A stretch of DNA of 37,076 bases, from assembly GCF_016654115.1 (NCBI RefSeq), contig NZ_JAEQAZ010000097.1:1-37076 (forward strand), read 5' to 3'. The notes below the pieces were generated by a model. The model was not told the origin of the DNA, did not search any database, and saw only the letters and a program-made list of their open reading frames with translations. The position numbers and the translations under genes were made by a program. The stretch comes from Streptomyces sp. MBT53 (lineage in GTDB: Bacteria > Actinomycetota > Actinomycetes > Streptomycetales > Streptomycetaceae). This document shows positions 1 through 8,834 of the stretch, piece by piece (the first letter of the stretch is position 1; each line of letters opens with the position of its first letter).

Positions 1-611
1 GTGGGGTGGAAGCGGGGCTCTTGGGAGGCTGGGAGGCCCAGGTGGAAGTCCAGGGCGTAGGGGGCGCGGACTCTTTCCTCGTACACGTCCTGGAGGGAAC
101 GGCCCGTTGCTCGTCTTACGATCTCGCCGGTCAGGGCGCCTATGACCAGGGCGTGATAGCCGAAGGTCGTGCCGGGGCGCCAGAACGGGCGCTGGTCGGC
201 CAGGCGTTCGGCGACCGCGCGGTCGTCGGCCAGCTCGTCCAGGGTGAAGCCGGTGTCCGTGCCCACCAGGCCCGCCCGGTGCGCCAGCAACTCGCGTAGA
301 GTCAGCGCGCCTTTGCCCTCCGAGGCGAACTCCGGCCAGTAGTAGGTGACTTTGCGGTCCAGTTCGAGGGTGCCGTCCTGGACCAGCAGGGCCACCACGA
401 GGTGGGCCGCGCCCTTGGTGGACGAGAACACGCCGTAGAGGGAGTCGCCCTCCGTGCCGGGCCCCGCCCAGAGGTCGACGACCTGCCGGCCGTGTACGAA
501 TGCGCACAACTGGCCTTCGTAGTCCGCGCGTTCCGTCGACACGAACGCGGCGAACTCCTCCCGGACCGTTTCGAAGCCGTCGGCTACGGTGCCGTGGATC
601 TCCTGGGTCAT
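1..611 (-). CDS. Serine hydrolase, beta-lactamase/EstB family (3' end cut off)
   Basis: Translating the minus strand from the ATG at 611 gives at least 203 residues with no stop before the window edge, so the C-terminus is missing. An SxxK motif appears in FSSTKGAA and a tyrosine motif in FGYHALVIG, the arrangement of class C beta-lactamase-like esterases and carboxypeptidases (EstB-like) in which Ser is the nucleophile, Lys the general base and Tyr the second catalytic residue. There is no signal peptide, so a cytoplasmic esterase/hydrolase is more likely than an antibiotic-degrading enzyme. GGAGAG lies about 3 nt upstream of the ATG. Family assignment is firm; the substrate is unknown. Confidence 0.85.
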   Translation of the reverse strand, partial: MTQEIHGTVADGFETVREEFAAFVSTERADYEGQLCAFVHGRQVVDLWAGPGTEGDSLYGVFSSTKGAAHLVVALLVQDGTLELDRKVTYYWPEFASEGKGALTLRELLAHRAGLVGTDTGFTLDELADDRAVAERLADQRPFWRPGTTFGYHALVIGALTGEIVRRATGRSLQDVYEERVRAPYALDFHLGLPASQEPRFHP

Positions 612-867
612 CCGCTCTCCTCAACTGATCCGCTGCTCGCGTGTGCCATGGTGAACAACGCCTGTCCGACCTGCGGGAGTTCCCCCTCGGACCTCCTCCT
701 GGTTCCAGAGATCGGTACGGCGAGCGGCACCCGTTCGACTCAATGGGCGAGGGAAGGCGCAGGGAAGGTGTTGGTGTCGTCGATGCCCGGATGTCGCATT
801 CAGGGGGGTGGGGAGTGGGCAGGATGAGTGCAGGTGCCGGGGTGCGGGCGCGTGGAGAGGGGTTCCC

Positions 868-1731
868 ATGGCTACTATTCCTTCGCTTCCCAGCCGGGAT
901 GATGTGGTGCGCATGGCGCGCAGCACCGGCGACATCACCGGGCAACTCCTGGACACCGCCGGGAACATCACCAGAATCGCCATCAACACCCTTGATCCAC
1001 GGGACGGTTCGGGTGCCGAGGCGCTGCGGGTGTTGCGGGAGACCACTGCCGAGCTGGCCGAGGCGAGTGCTTCGCCGCAGGCTCAGGAGGCCTTCTATCG
1101 CATCATCGACACCCTGACGCGGCTCGGTACCACCGGTGCGCCGCTGGCCGTGCACCCTGTGAGTCAGCCGGCGCAGGTGTTGCTGGGTGTGCTCGGGGAC
1201 AGTCTGTTGCCGGTTCTCGATGCGGTGGAACCGGCCGTTGAGGAATTTGCCGCCGCTCTTGGGGATCTTGTCGAAGCGGCCTCGCCGTTGCTGCCCGCGG
1301 TGGCCGGCGTGGCGGCCGGTGTCCTGCTCGCCCTCACCCCGCTGCTTCGCGCGGGCGCCGACGCGCTGGCCGACTCCTCTCCCGAACTCCGGCGCATCGC
1401 CGAGGCGTTGACGGCCGCGCTCGCTCCGCTGCTGCCCCCGCAGGTGGCCCTCGCGCAACGGGCGGCGACCGCCGGCACGACGGTTCTCCGGGCTGCCCTC
1501 CCGCCCCTCGCCGACGTCACGGAGGCCGCGGCGGCCACGGCCAAGGCGGCCGGGCCCGTGCTGGTCGCGGGGGAGGAGTTGTTCGTCGCTGCCTTGGAGC
1601 GGGTCCAGCCGGTTCTGCTGACCGCGGCCTTCCGCGCGGGGCGGGTGGCTCGGGCCACCGCGGTACGGGTGACCGCGGCCGTCTCGCCCGCGGCGGATCA
1701 GGGGGTCGTGGTGGCGGTGTCGGCGGTCTAG
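868..1731 (+). CDS. Conserved Ala-rich protein of unknown function
   Basis: This 287-residue protein begins MATIPSLPSRDDVVRMARST. I chose the ATG at 868 because GGAGAGG lies 7 nt upstream; upstream in-frame starts lack this. After a polar N-terminal segment (about residues 1-75) the protein is dominated by Ala, Leu, Val and Pro, with repeated hydrophobic or amphipathic stretches from about residue 90 to the end. These could be amphipathic helices or weak membrane-associated segments, and no catalytic motif is recognisable. It lies 21 bp upstream of the EI24-like membrane protein gene on the same strand, so the two probably share a transcript. I do not recognise a named family. Confidence 0.75.
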   Translation: MATIPSLPSRDDVVRMARSTGDITGQLLDTAGNITRIAINTLDPRDGSGAEALRVLRETTAELAEASASPQAQEAFYRIIDTLTRLGTTGAPLAVHPVSQPAQVLLGVLGDSLLPVLDAVEPAVEEFAAALGDLVEAASPLLPAVAGVAAGVLLALTPLLRAGADALADSSPELRRIAEALTAALAPLLPPQVALAQRAATAGTTVLRAALPPLADVTEAAAATAKAAGPVLVAGEELFVAALERVQPVLLTAAFRAGRVARATAVRVTAAVSPAADQGVVVAVSAV

Positions 1732-1752
1732 ACGCTGAGTAAGGTTCTCCCC

Positions 1753-2556
1753 ATGCATGATCTTGGGGTGGGATTCGGCTACCTGCTGAAGGGCCAGCGC
1801 TGGGTGGCCCGGCACGGGCGGCAGTATGGGTTCGGGCTGGTCCCCGGGCTGATCACGCTGGTTCTCTATGTCGCGGTGCTTGTCGCGCTCGCGGTGTGGG
1901 GTGACGACTTCGTCGGCTGGGCGACGCCCTTCGCGGACGACTGGTCGAGCCCTTGGCAGGGGCTGTTCCGGGGATTTCTTACGGTCGTGTTGTTCGTACT
2001 GGCCCTGCTGCTCTCGGTGTTGACCTTCACCGCGGTCACCCTGCTGATAGGGCAGCCCTTCTACGAGACCCTCTCCGAGAAGGTCGACCGGGACGTCTCA
2101 CCCGACGGCACGGCCCCCGAGTCGGGCCTTCCGCTCTGGCGCGAACTGTGGGTCTCCGCTCGTGACAGCCTCCGTGTGCTGGTGCGTGCGCTGGTGTGGG
2201 GCGTGCTGCTCTTCGCGCTGGGGTTCCTGCCGTTCGTCGGGCAGACCGTCGTTCCGGTGGTCGGGTTCTTCGTCACCGGGTTCTTCCTCACCGAGGAACT
2301 GACGGCCGTCGCCCTGCAGCGCCGAGGCGTCGACCTCCGCGCCCGGCTCACCCTCCTCCGCTCCCGCAAGACCCTGATCTGGGGCTTCGGCACCCCCCTC
2401 GGCCTCGCCTTCCTGGTCCCGTTCGTCGCCGTCTTCCTGATGCCGGGTGCGGTGGCGGGGGCGACGATGATGGCTCGGGATCTGTTGGGGGAGGAGGCCG
2501 AGGGGAGCGACGAGGGGGAGGACACGGAGAGCGGGTCCGCGTCAGTCGACGGCTGA
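1753..2556 (+). CDS. EI24/CysZ-like integral membrane protein
   Basis: The 267-residue protein has an N-terminal segment (GFGYLLKGQRWVARHG) followed by about four hydrophobic spans near residues 30-50, 70-100, 130-165 and 210-235. A soluble loop containing IGQPFYETLSEKVDRD sits between spans. This pattern, including the QPFYETLSE-type motif, is typical of the EI24 domain (CysZ-related) in actinobacteria. CysZ mediates sulfate uptake in Enterobacteria, but actinobacterial EI24 proteins have no established substrate. The C-terminus is acidic (EEAEGSDEGEDTESG). Its last 15 bp overlap the 3' end of the convergent peptidase-like gene. Confidence 0.82.
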   Translation: MHDLGVGFGYLLKGQRWVARHGRQYGFGLVPGLITLVLYVAVLVALAVWGDDFVGWATPFADDWSSPWQGLFRGFLTVVLFVLALLLSVLTFTAVTLLIGQPFYETLSEKVDRDVSPDGTAPESGLPLWRELWVSARDSLRVLVRALVWGVLLFALGFLPFVGQTVVPVVGFFVTGFFLTEELTAVALQRRGVDLRARLTLLRSRKTLIWGFGTPLGLAFLVPFVAVFLMPGAVAGATMMARDLLGEEAEGSDEGEDTESGSASVDG

Positions 2557-3801
2557 CGCGTTCATCGCCGCTGTCACCATCGCCCTGACCTGGTCGATGA
2601 TGTCCAACCGGTTCTGTATGAACTGGGGATCGGTGATCGTCCCGGTCGCCGGGTCCGTGTTGCCCGTTCCGAACTGCAGCACCGGTGTGTGGATGTGCCC
2701 GCCCGGCAGCGAGTCGTGCAGTCCGAGTCGGTCCCGCAGCAGGGTCGCGCGGTAGGCGATCTCGTTGGAGAGGTAGTTGCCGCCGCCACCGGCGCGGGCC
2801 GTGGAGCCGGGAGTCGGGCCGTCCGGTCGTACGACGGGAGTCGTCCCGCCCGCCGGGATCTCGGTGACCTCGGTGTGGTCGTAGACGGGGAAACGTCCCG
2901 TGTTCGCGGCCACGATCGCCTTGTACGGCAGGGTCGTCGACGTCCACTGGGGCTGCGAGGCCGGGTCGGTGACCGGGACCGTCTCCGTGCGCGAGACGGT
3001 GTCGTTGTCCGGATAGCCGCCCCGCCAGGCCCCGTTGGTCCGCTCGACGTCGAAACGGCCCACCCGGCCCTGGCTCACCGTCGTGAACAGATCCACCTTC
3101 GGGAGATACGGCCGCAGCGTCCGTTCCACGGTTCCTTCCGCGAAGTCCGCCCAGCGCACGGGGAACATGGCCGTCTCGATGCGTGCCGGGCCGTCCGCCG
3201 TCTGGATCACCGTGCCGTCGAGCGCGAGCGCGGTGGCCCCGGACGGGTTGGAGATCCTGATGTCCGCGTCCAGCGTGAACGGGTCGAAGCCGGTGACGAG
3301 GATGCGCTTGAGCCCCTTGTCGCGGGCCGGGTAGCGGATGCTGCTCTGACCTCGGGAGGTCTGTTCCAACTCCGAGAGGAGAGCGGCTCGTTGGGCGGAG
3401 CTGATCCCGAACTCCGGTTCCCAGGTCCGTACTTCCCTGGTCATTCCCAACCGCGCCCAGTAGAGCGGCCGGTCGTCGTCCCGGCTGAGATCCCCGCCGG
3501 CCGGTCCTCGTCCCTGCGCACGGTCGACCGCCCGCTGCCACAGCGCGGTTCCCTCGCGTACGACGACGCGGCGGGCCTGCGCGTAGCTGTGCGCCCCTTC
3601 GAGGGCTTGGGTGAACTCCGGCGCCACGGTGTCGAATCCGGAGTGTTCGAGGATCTCCTGGGGGACCGCTCTGTCGAGCCGCTGCTCCTCGACGGTCGGG
3701 GGCAGTGCGGTGTCGGCCGCCGCCGCGCTGGTGCCGGGGGCGGAGAAACCGGCCAGCAGGGCCAGTCCGAGGACGCCTGTCCGAACTCGTATGACATTCA
3801 A
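2542..3801 (-). CDS. Exported pyroglutamyl-peptidase I-like protein (C15 family) with Ser at the nucleophile position
   Basis: The 419-residue product starts with a signal peptide (basic MNVIRVRTG, hydrophobic LGLALLAGF, small-residue cleavage region near 26-29). The C15 fold begins around residue 165 with RILVTGFDPF and NPSG. The acid region DVER (Glu253), the PDND motif and the His of GHIHTPV (His371) match pyroglutamyl peptidase I. At the usual AGxYLCN nucleophile motif the sequence is GGNYLSNEIAY, so Ser345 occupies the catalytic Cys position. About 130 residues before the C15 core are unlike the short cytoplasmic enzyme. Start is TTG at 3801, with GGAAGG 10 nt upstream; no in-frame ATG or GTG lies near. 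It may be a Ser-dependent hydrolase or a non-catalytic binding protein. Confidence 0.8.
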   Translation of the reverse strand: MNVIRVRTGVLGLALLAGFSAPGTSAAAADTALPPTVEEQRLDRAVPQEILEHSGFDTVAPEFTQALEGAHSYAQARRVVVREGTALWQRAVDRAQGRGPAGGDLSRDDDRPLYWARLGMTREVRTWEPEFGISSAQRAALLSELEQTSRGQSSIRYPARDKGLKRILVTGFDPFTLDADIRISNPSGATALALDGTVIQTADGPARIETAMFPVRWADFAEGTVERTLRPYLPKVDLFTTVSQGRVGRFDVERTNGAWRGGYPDNDTVSRTETVPVTDPASQPQWTSTTLPYKAIVAANTGRFPVYDHTEVTEIPAGGTTPVVRPDGPTPGSTARAGGGGNYLSNEIAYRATLLRDRLGLHDSLPGGHIHTPVLQFGTGNTDPATGTITDPQFIQNRLDIIDQVRAMVTAAMNASAVD

Positions 3802-3871
3802 AGTGGTTGAGGCCTTCCGTCGCAGTGGGGTGCGGTGCCGGACGGCCGCAGTATCGCGTGACGGGAGTGGT

Positions 3872-4840
3872 CTACGCCACGGGTGCGGCGGACGATCCGA
3901 TCCGCCTCGCCTCCTCGGCCAGCACCCCGAGGAACGCCTTCGTCGCCGGGGGCAGTGACCGGCCGCGCATCGTCGCCGCGTACACCGCCCGCGCCGGTGC
4001 CCCCTCGTCCAGGACCGGCAGCAGTGCGATGTCCGGGCGTACGGAGTCTGCTGCGAGCGCCGGGACCAGGGTCACGCCGAGGCCCGCGGCGACGTAGCCC
4101 TCCTTGGCGGTCCACTCGCCGACGATGTGCGCGATGCGCGGGCGGAAGCCCTCGCGCAGGGCCGCTTCGAGGAGAGTGCCCTCGGGGTGTGCGCTGCCGG
4201 ATATCCAGTCGGAGTCGGCGAGTTGGGCGAGCCGGACCGGGCCCTGCCCGGCGAGGGGGTGGGCGGTCGGCACGGCTACGTACAGCGACTCGTCCAGGAG
4301 GTGGTGGAGTTCGTACGCTTCGAGCGGTGCTCGTCCCGTGGTGGAGACGATCGCCAGGTCCAGGTGGCCGGACGCCAGTCGGTCCAGGAGGCGTGGGGTG
4401 AGGCCCTCCTCCCGGGACAGCCGTATGGCTGGATGGCGGTCGCGGAAGGCGGCGAGGGCGCGGGGGACCAGTGCCGAGTCGGCTGTGGGGAACGCCCCGA
4501 ACTGCACGTGCCCGCCCGCGAGTTCGCGCAGTGCCGTCAGCTCGCGACTGGCCCCGTGCAGCGATTCCGTGACCGCCTCCGCATGCGGTACGAGAACTTG
4601 GCCGGCCTCCGTGAGCCGTACGCCCCTCGGCAGGCGGTCGAACAACTGGGTGCCGTCCAGGGCCGATTCGAGCGACGAGATCTGGCGTGACACCGCCGAC
4701 TGGGTCCAGCCGAGTGTTCGTGCGGCCACCGTGAACGAACCGTGTCGGGCGACCTCCAGGAACACCCGCAGCCAGACCGTGGCGAGGTCGGGGACCGGAG
4801 TGTTCGGTGAACTGCCATGCGGAGTCGGCATGTCGGCCAT
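3872..4840 (-). CDS. LysR-family transcriptional regulator
   Basis: The 322-residue protein begins MADMPTPHGSS. Residues about 18-77 form the winged helix-turn-helix typical of LysR proteins (FLEVARHGSFTVAARTLGWT, QSAVSRQISSLE, LFDRLPRGVRLTEAG). The remainder is a periplasmic-binding-like effector domain (HVQFGAFPTADSALVPRAL, LDLAIVST, VAAGLGVTLVPAL). It is divergent from ridA with only 49 bp between the start codons, the usual arrangement when a LysR protein controls its neighbour, so ridA is the likely target. No strong ribosome binding site is visible. ATG 4849 is an alternative start three codons upstream. The effector is unknown. Confidence 0.9.
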   Translation of the reverse strand: MADMPTPHGSSPNTPVPDLATVWLRVFLEVARHGSFTVAARTLGWTQSAVSRQISSLESALDGTQLFDRLPRGVRLTEAGQVLVPHAEAVTESLHGASRELTALRELAGGHVQFGAFPTADSALVPRALAAFRDRHPAIRLSREEGLTPRLLDRLASGHLDLAIVSTTGRAPLEAYELHHLLDESLYVAVPTAHPLAGQGPVRLAQLADSDWISGSAHPEGTLLEAALREGFRPRIAHIVGEWTAKEGYVAAGLGVTLVPALAADSVRPDIALLPVLDEGAPARAVYAATMRGRSLPPATKAFLGVLAEEARRIGSSAAPVA

Positions 4841-4853
4841 GCTAGACATTCGC

Positions 4854-4882
4854 TTGTCGCACCGCAGGGCCGGACCTAGCGT
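4854..4882 (+). promoter_or_regulatory. ridA promoter, probable leaderless start
   Basis: TTGTCG (4854-4859) and TAGCGT (4877-4882) are separated by 17 bp and match the actinobacterial housekeeping promoter pattern. The ridA ATG at 4890 is exactly 7 nt past the -10 box and there is no ribosome binding site, so transcription should begin at or next to the A of the ATG. The promoter fills the lysR/ridA intergenic gap and is probably where the LysR protein acts. Confidence 0.65.
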
Positions 4883-4889
4883 CGACGCC

Positions 4890-5279
4890 ATGCGCATCAC
4901 CCTGGACAGTCCCGCCTCCGCACCCCAGCCTCTGAGCCCCTACTACTCCCAGGTCGCCCGCGTCGAACACGCCGACGGGAGCGCCCTGTTGTACCTCTCC
5001 GGCCAGATCGCGGAGGGTGCCACGCTCGCCGAGCAGAGCCGAGGCGTCTTCGAGACCATCGCCGCTCTCCTCGAGGCGCACGGCGCGACCCTCGCGGACG
5101 TCGTCAACATCCGCACCTATTTGACCGATATCACCAGGCTCGGTGAATACGGCGCTGTGCGACGGGAGTTCCTCACCGGGACCCCGCCCACCAGCATGAC
5201 CTTCGAGGTGTCGCGGCTGTTCCGGCCCGAGGCGCTGGTCGAGATCGAAGTCGTGGCCGCCGTGCCCGGGACGGAGTGA
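4890..5279 (+). CDS. RidA family protein (YjgF/YER057c/UK114)
   Basis: The 129-residue protein has the length and fold signatures of RidA: LLYLSGQIAEG, the VFETIAALLEAHGATLADVVNIRTYLTDI helix region, and GTPPTSMTFEVSRLFRPEALVEIEVVA with the trimer-interface acid (EIEVVA). RidA enzymes hydrolyse reactive enamine/imine intermediates made by PLP enzymes, while some family members act in other degradation pathways. The canonical catalytic Arg lies in the C-terminal segment; here the equivalent region reads SRLFRPEALVEIE. Divergent from a LysR regulator, so expression may be effector-induced. The mRNA is probably leaderless. Confidence 0.88.
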   Translation: MRITLDSPASAPQPLSPYYSQVARVEHADGSALLYLSGQIAEGATLAEQSRGVFETIAALLEAHGATLADVVNIRTYLTDITRLGEYGAVRREFLTGTPPTSMTFEVSRLFRPEALVEIEVVAAVPGTE

Positions 5280-5304
5280 TCCGCTCCGGGTGATACTGCC
5301 GCTC

Positions 5305-5655
5305 ATGACGGCAGTGAAGACAGCGAAGGCAACGAACCTCGGCGTGCTCTTCGCCATTGAGCTCGGCGCTCTTGTCGCTGTTGCTTATTGGGGGTTCACC
5401 CGGGACCTGGCCACCCCGCTGACCTGGCTGCTCGGCCTCGGCGCGCCCGTCGTGCTCGCCGTGCTGTGGGGGCTGTGCGGTTCGCCGAAGGCCAAGTACA
5501 AGACGCGTGGCGCCGGCCGGGTCGCGTTCGAGGTGGTGTGGTTCGGGGCGGGGGTCGCCGCGCTGGTCCTTGCCGGGGCCTACGACTGGGCGCTCGTCTT
5601 CGGCCTCGTGTGCGTGGTGTGCAAGACGCTCGCCGTCATCTGGCGGCAGACGTAG
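5305..5655 (+). CDS. Small membrane protein, YrdB/DUF2568 type
   Basis: The 116-residue protein begins MTAVKTAKATN and carries four hydrophobic segments (about residues 10-30, 38-58, 75-95 and 97-113) separated by short basic loops such as GSPKAKYKTRG. The motif order N-LG-LFxxEL-LV-YWG, then P, then LWG, matches the DUF2568/YrdB group. No catalytic residues are visible. ATG 5305 was preferred over upstream starts because GATACT (5292-5297) ends 7 nt before it, consistent with a leaderless message. It ends 15 bp from the convergent tetR gene. Confidence 0.8.
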   Translation: MTAVKTAKATNLGVLFAIELGALVAVAYWGFTRDLATPLTWLLGLGAPVVLAVLWGLCGSPKAKYKTRGAGRVAFEVVWFGAGVAALVLAGAYDWALVFGLVCVVCKTLAVIWRQT

Positions 5656-5670
5656 GGGAGTTGGGCGGGG

Positions 5671-6246
5671 TCATGTCTCGCCCAGCAGGGTCAGGAAGTC
5701 GCGGAACGCCCCGGGCATGTCCACCGACTCCGGGTCCAGCAGCCACTGGTACTGCAGGCCGTCCATCACCGCGACCAGCAGGGGGGCCGTGCGCTCGGGC
5801 GTGAGGCCGTTGGGCAGGGTGTCGCCGTACTCGGCGCGCAGTACCCCTGCCATGCTCGCCCGCACCCTGGCGTACCGCGCGGTGAAGTAGTCGCGCGCCG
5901 GGTGTCCCTCCGTGACGCTCTCGCCGAGGAGTGCGGAGAAGGTCTGGATGATCGCGGGTCGCATCGCGTTGTACTCGACGAGGGACGCCAGCAGGTCGAT
6001 TCGCCAGCGGCTGTCCGGGACCGCGTCCCACTGGTCGCGTTCCTCCAGGACGGCGACCAGCAGCGCGTCCTTCGTGGGGAAGTAGTGCAGCAGGCCCTGC
6101 TGGGTCAGTCCGACCCGTTCCGCCACCGCCGCCAGGCTCGCGCCCCGGTAGCCGCGCTCGGCGATCACCTCCAGCGCCGCCCGCACGATCTCGGCGCGCC
6201 GCTCCCCGCTCTTGGCCCTGGCGTTCATGGCGTCACCGTACGACAT
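5671..6246 (-). CDS. TetR-family transcriptional regulator
   Basis: The 191-residue protein has an N-terminal TetR DNA-binding domain at about residues 14-60 (EIVRAALEVIAERGYRGASL, AAVAERVGLTQQGLLHYFPT, KDALLVAVL). The C-terminal helical domain is ligand-binding/dimerising and ends with TERTAPLLVAVMDGLQYQWL. It is divergent from the GH3 beta-glucosidase gene across a 122-bp gap containing an 18-bp palindrome, so it probably represses the glycosidase and itself. An inner ATG (MNARAKS, 6228) is the alternative start. The inducer is unknown, plausibly a sugar or glycoside. Confidence 0.9.
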   Translation of the reverse strand: MSYGDAMNARAKSGERRAEIVRAALEVIAERGYRGASLAAVAERVGLTQQGLLHYFPTKDALLVAVLEERDQWDAVPDSRWRIDLLASLVEYNAMRPAIIQTFSALLGESVTEGHPARDYFTARYARVRASMAGVLRAEYGDTLPNGLTPERTAPLLVAVMDGLQYQWLLDPESVDMPGAFRDFLTLLGET

Positions 6247-6280
6247 TCGCCGATTGTGAATATAACGGCAAGGTTACGAA

Positions 6281-6298
6281 ACCTACCGATCTACAGGT
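6281..6298. promoter_or_regulatory. 18-bp palindrome, candidate TetR operator
   Basis: The sequence reads ACCTACCGATCTACAGGT, that is ACCT-N3-GATC-N3-AGGT with two-fold symmetry about 6289/6290. It lies between the divergent tetR and GH3 genes, where an autorepressing TetR protein would bind. The AT-rich stretch at 6254-6265 next to it probably carries promoter elements. No protein-DNA evidence is available. Confidence 0.5.
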
Positions 6299-6368
6299 AA
6301 CCGATGCACGATGGAGGCACAGGGCACAGCGCACAGGACGGACCCGGACTCAACGAGGAGGCGCCTCG

Positions 6369-8810
6369 GTGGCGGAAACCCATGAAACCCAGGTAGCGCG
6401 TGAAGCAGTCGTCGAAGCGGCCCTCGGCGCACTCGACCTCGACGCCAAGACCCGGCTGCTGGCCGGTCAGGACATGTGGTCGCTGCCCGCGCTCCCGGAG
6501 ATCGGCCTGGCGTCCCTCGTGATGTCCGACGGTCCGATCGGTGTCCGCGGGCGGCACTGGACCGCCGACGACCCCTCCGTCGCACTGCCCTCACCCACCG
6601 CCCTCGCCGCCGCATGGGACCCCGAACTCGCCCGTCGCGCCGGTGTGTTGCTCGCCCAGGAGGCCCGCCGCAAGGGCGTCCACGTGCTGCTCGCGCCCAC
6701 CGTCAACCTGCACCGCTCGCCTCTGGGCGGGCGGCACTTCGAGGCGTACAGCGAGGATCCGTACCTCACCGGGCGGATCGGCTCCGGGTATGTGGAAGGG
6801 GTTCAGTCGGGTGGCGTGGGCACCACCGTCAAGCACTTCGTCGCCAACGACGCCGAGACCGAGCGCTTCACCGTCGACAATCTCATCTCTCAACGCGCGC
6901 TGCGCGAGCTGTACTTGGCGCCCTTCGAGCTCATCGTCGAGCAGGCCCGGCCCTGGGGCGTCATGACCGCCTACAACACGGTCAACGGCACGACGATGAC
7001 CGAACACCGGTGGCTGGTGAACGAGATCCTGCGTGGTGAGTGGGGGTTCGACGGCTTCAACGTCTCCGACTGGACGGCCGCGCGCTCCACCGTCGGTGCG
7101 ATCGAGGGTGGTCTCGACGTCGCCATGCCCGGCCCGAAGACCGTCTACGGCGAGGCCCTCGCCCAGGCTGTGCGCGACGGCGAGGTCGCCGAGGCCACGG
7201 TCGACGCGGCCGTACGGAACGTGCTGCGGCTCGCCGCCCGCGTCGGCATCCTGGCCGGCGCCGAACCCGTCGTCGCGGAGGACCGACTCCCGTCCCCCGT
7301 CGACGGCGAGGCACTCGCCCGGGAGATCGCCCGGCGCTCCTTCGTCCTCGTACGGAACGAGGGCGACGCCCTTCCACTGAAGCCGAGTTCGACCGTCGCG
7401 CTCATCGGGGCCGCCGCCCGCGACGCCCGTGTCCTCGGCGGCGGCTCCGCCACCGTCTTCCCGGACCGGATCGTCTCCCCGCTCGACGGCCTCACCGCCG
7501 CCCTCCCCGAGGGCGCCCTGAGGTACGCCGTCGGCGCCGACCCGAACACCGAACTCGCCGTCGCCGAGCAGGGGTTCACGCTGCGCGCGATCTGCCGGGA
7601 TGCGGAGGGTCAGGTCATCGCGACCGTCGGCCTGCCCAACGGGCAGATCAAATGGGTGGGTTCGGACCTTCCCGACGGTGTCACCCACGACACCCTCCAC
7701 ACCGTCGAGCTCACCGGCACCTTCACCCCGCGCGCCACCGGACAACACACCTTCGGCATCAAGGGAATCGGCGCGTTCACCCTCACCGTCGACGGCACGA
7801 CGTACTACGACGACGTCCAACGCCCGGCCAAGGACGACCCGTTCATCTCCTTCTTCGGCGCCCCCGAGCCCCGGGCCCTCGTCGAACTCACCGCCGACGC
7901 CCCCGTCGAGGTGTCCCTGGCGTACACCGTCGCCCGTCCCGTGGGCATCCCTCTCCGGGTCGTCGGCTTCGAGCTCGCCCACCAGGAACCGCAGCGCGAC
8001 CCCGACGAACTGATCGCCGAAGCCGTCGCGGCGGCCCGCGCCGCCGACACCGCCGTCGTCGTGGTCGCCACCACCGAGCGGGTCGAGTCGGAGGGCTACG
8101 ACCGGACGGACCTCCAACTGCCGGGGCGGCAGGACGACTTGGTGCACGCCGTCGCCGCCGCCAACCCGAACACCGTCGTGATCGTCAACTCCGGCTCGCC
8201 GGTCGAACTGCCCTGGCGCGAGGAGGTCGCCGCCGTCCTGCTCGGCTGGTTCCCCGGCCAGGAGGCCGGTGCCGCCCTCGCCGACGTCCTCACCGGCGCC
8301 CACGAACCCGGCGGCCGGCTGCCCACCACCTGGGGCTCCCTCACCGACGCCCCGGTCAGTCAGGTGGTCCCGGAGAACGGTGAACTCCCTTACACCGAGG
8401 GCGTGTTCATCGGCTACCGGGCCTGGGAGAAGGCGGGCCGCGTCCCGTCGTACCCCTTCGGGCACGGCCTCGGCTACACCGACTGGACCTACGACGACAT
8501 CAAGGCCGACGGGTCGTCGGTCACCGTCCGTGTCACCAACTCCGGTGCCCGGCACGGGCGTGAGGTCGTCCAGGTCTATTTGGCGCCGGTCGAGCACGAC
8601 CCGGAGCGTCCGGCCCGTTGGCTGGCCGGATTCGCCGGGGTCGAGGCCGGGCCCGGCGAGAGTGTCGAGGTGCGGGTCGAACTCCCGCGCCGATCTTTCG
8701 AGATCTGGGATGAGACGGCGAACGGGTGGGCAGTTGTAAAGGGTTCGTACGAGATCCAGGCGGGCCGCTCGATCACGGACCGCAGGGTCGCCACGACGAT
8801 TAACGTCTGA
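6369..8810 (+). CDS. Beta-glucosidase, glycoside hydrolase family 3 with PA14 domain
   Basis: The 813-residue enzyme starts at GTG 6369 with GAGGAGG 7 nt upstream. Order of domains: GH3 N-terminal TIM barrel (about 20-300) with TVKHFVANDAE and the catalytic nucleophile Asp234 in NVSDWT; GH3 C-terminal alpha/beta sandwich (about 325 onward) interrupted by a PA14 domain at about 400-545 (FTPRATGQHTFGIKG, GAFTLTVDG); sandwich resumes (TAVVVVATTERVESEGYDR); fibronectin-III-like C-terminal domain at about 715-800 (VTVRVTNSGARHGREVVQVY). PA14-bearing GH3 enzymes hydrolyse beta-glucosides and related glycosides from the non-reducing end. No signal peptide, so it acts inside the cell on imported oligosaccharides. 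The adjacent aldose epimerase fits sugar processing. Confidence 0.93.
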   Translation: MAETHETQVAREAVVEAALGALDLDAKTRLLAGQDMWSLPALPEIGLASLVMSDGPIGVRGRHWTADDPSVALPSPTALAAAWDPELARRAGVLLAQEARRKGVHVLLAPTVNLHRSPLGGRHFEAYSEDPYLTGRIGSGYVEGVQSGGVGTTVKHFVANDAETERFTVDNLISQRALRELYLAPFELIVEQARPWGVMTAYNTVNGTTMTEHRWLVNEILRGEWGFDGFNVSDWTAARSTVGAIEGGLDVAMPGPKTVYGEALAQAVRDGEVAEATVDAAVRNVLRLAARVGILAGAEPVVAEDRLPSPVDGEALAREIARRSFVLVRNEGDALPLKPSSTVALIGAAARDARVLGGGSATVFPDRIVSPLDGLTAALPEGALRYAVGADPNTELAVAEQGFTLRAICRDAEGQVIATVGLPNGQIKWVGSDLPDGVTHDTLHTVELTGTFTPRATGQHTFGIKGIGAFTLTVDGTTYYDDVQRPAKDDPFISFFGAPEPRALVELTADAPVEVSLAYTVARPVGIPLRVVGFELAHQEPQRDPDELIAEAVAAARAADTAVVVVATTERVESEGYDRTDLQLPGRQDDLVHAVAAANPNTVVIVNSGSPVELPWREEVAAVLLGWFPGQEAGAALADVLTGAHEPGGRLPTTWGSLTDAPVSQVVPENGELPYTEGVFIGYRAWEKAGRVPSYPFGHGLGYTDWTYDDIKADGSSVTVRVTNSGARHGREVVQVYLAPVEHDPERPARWLAGFAGVEAGPGESVEVRVELPRRSFEIWDETANGWAVVKGSYEIQAGRSITDRRVATTINV

Positions 8811-8834
8811 CCCGGGACCCGTCTCCCCACAGAC

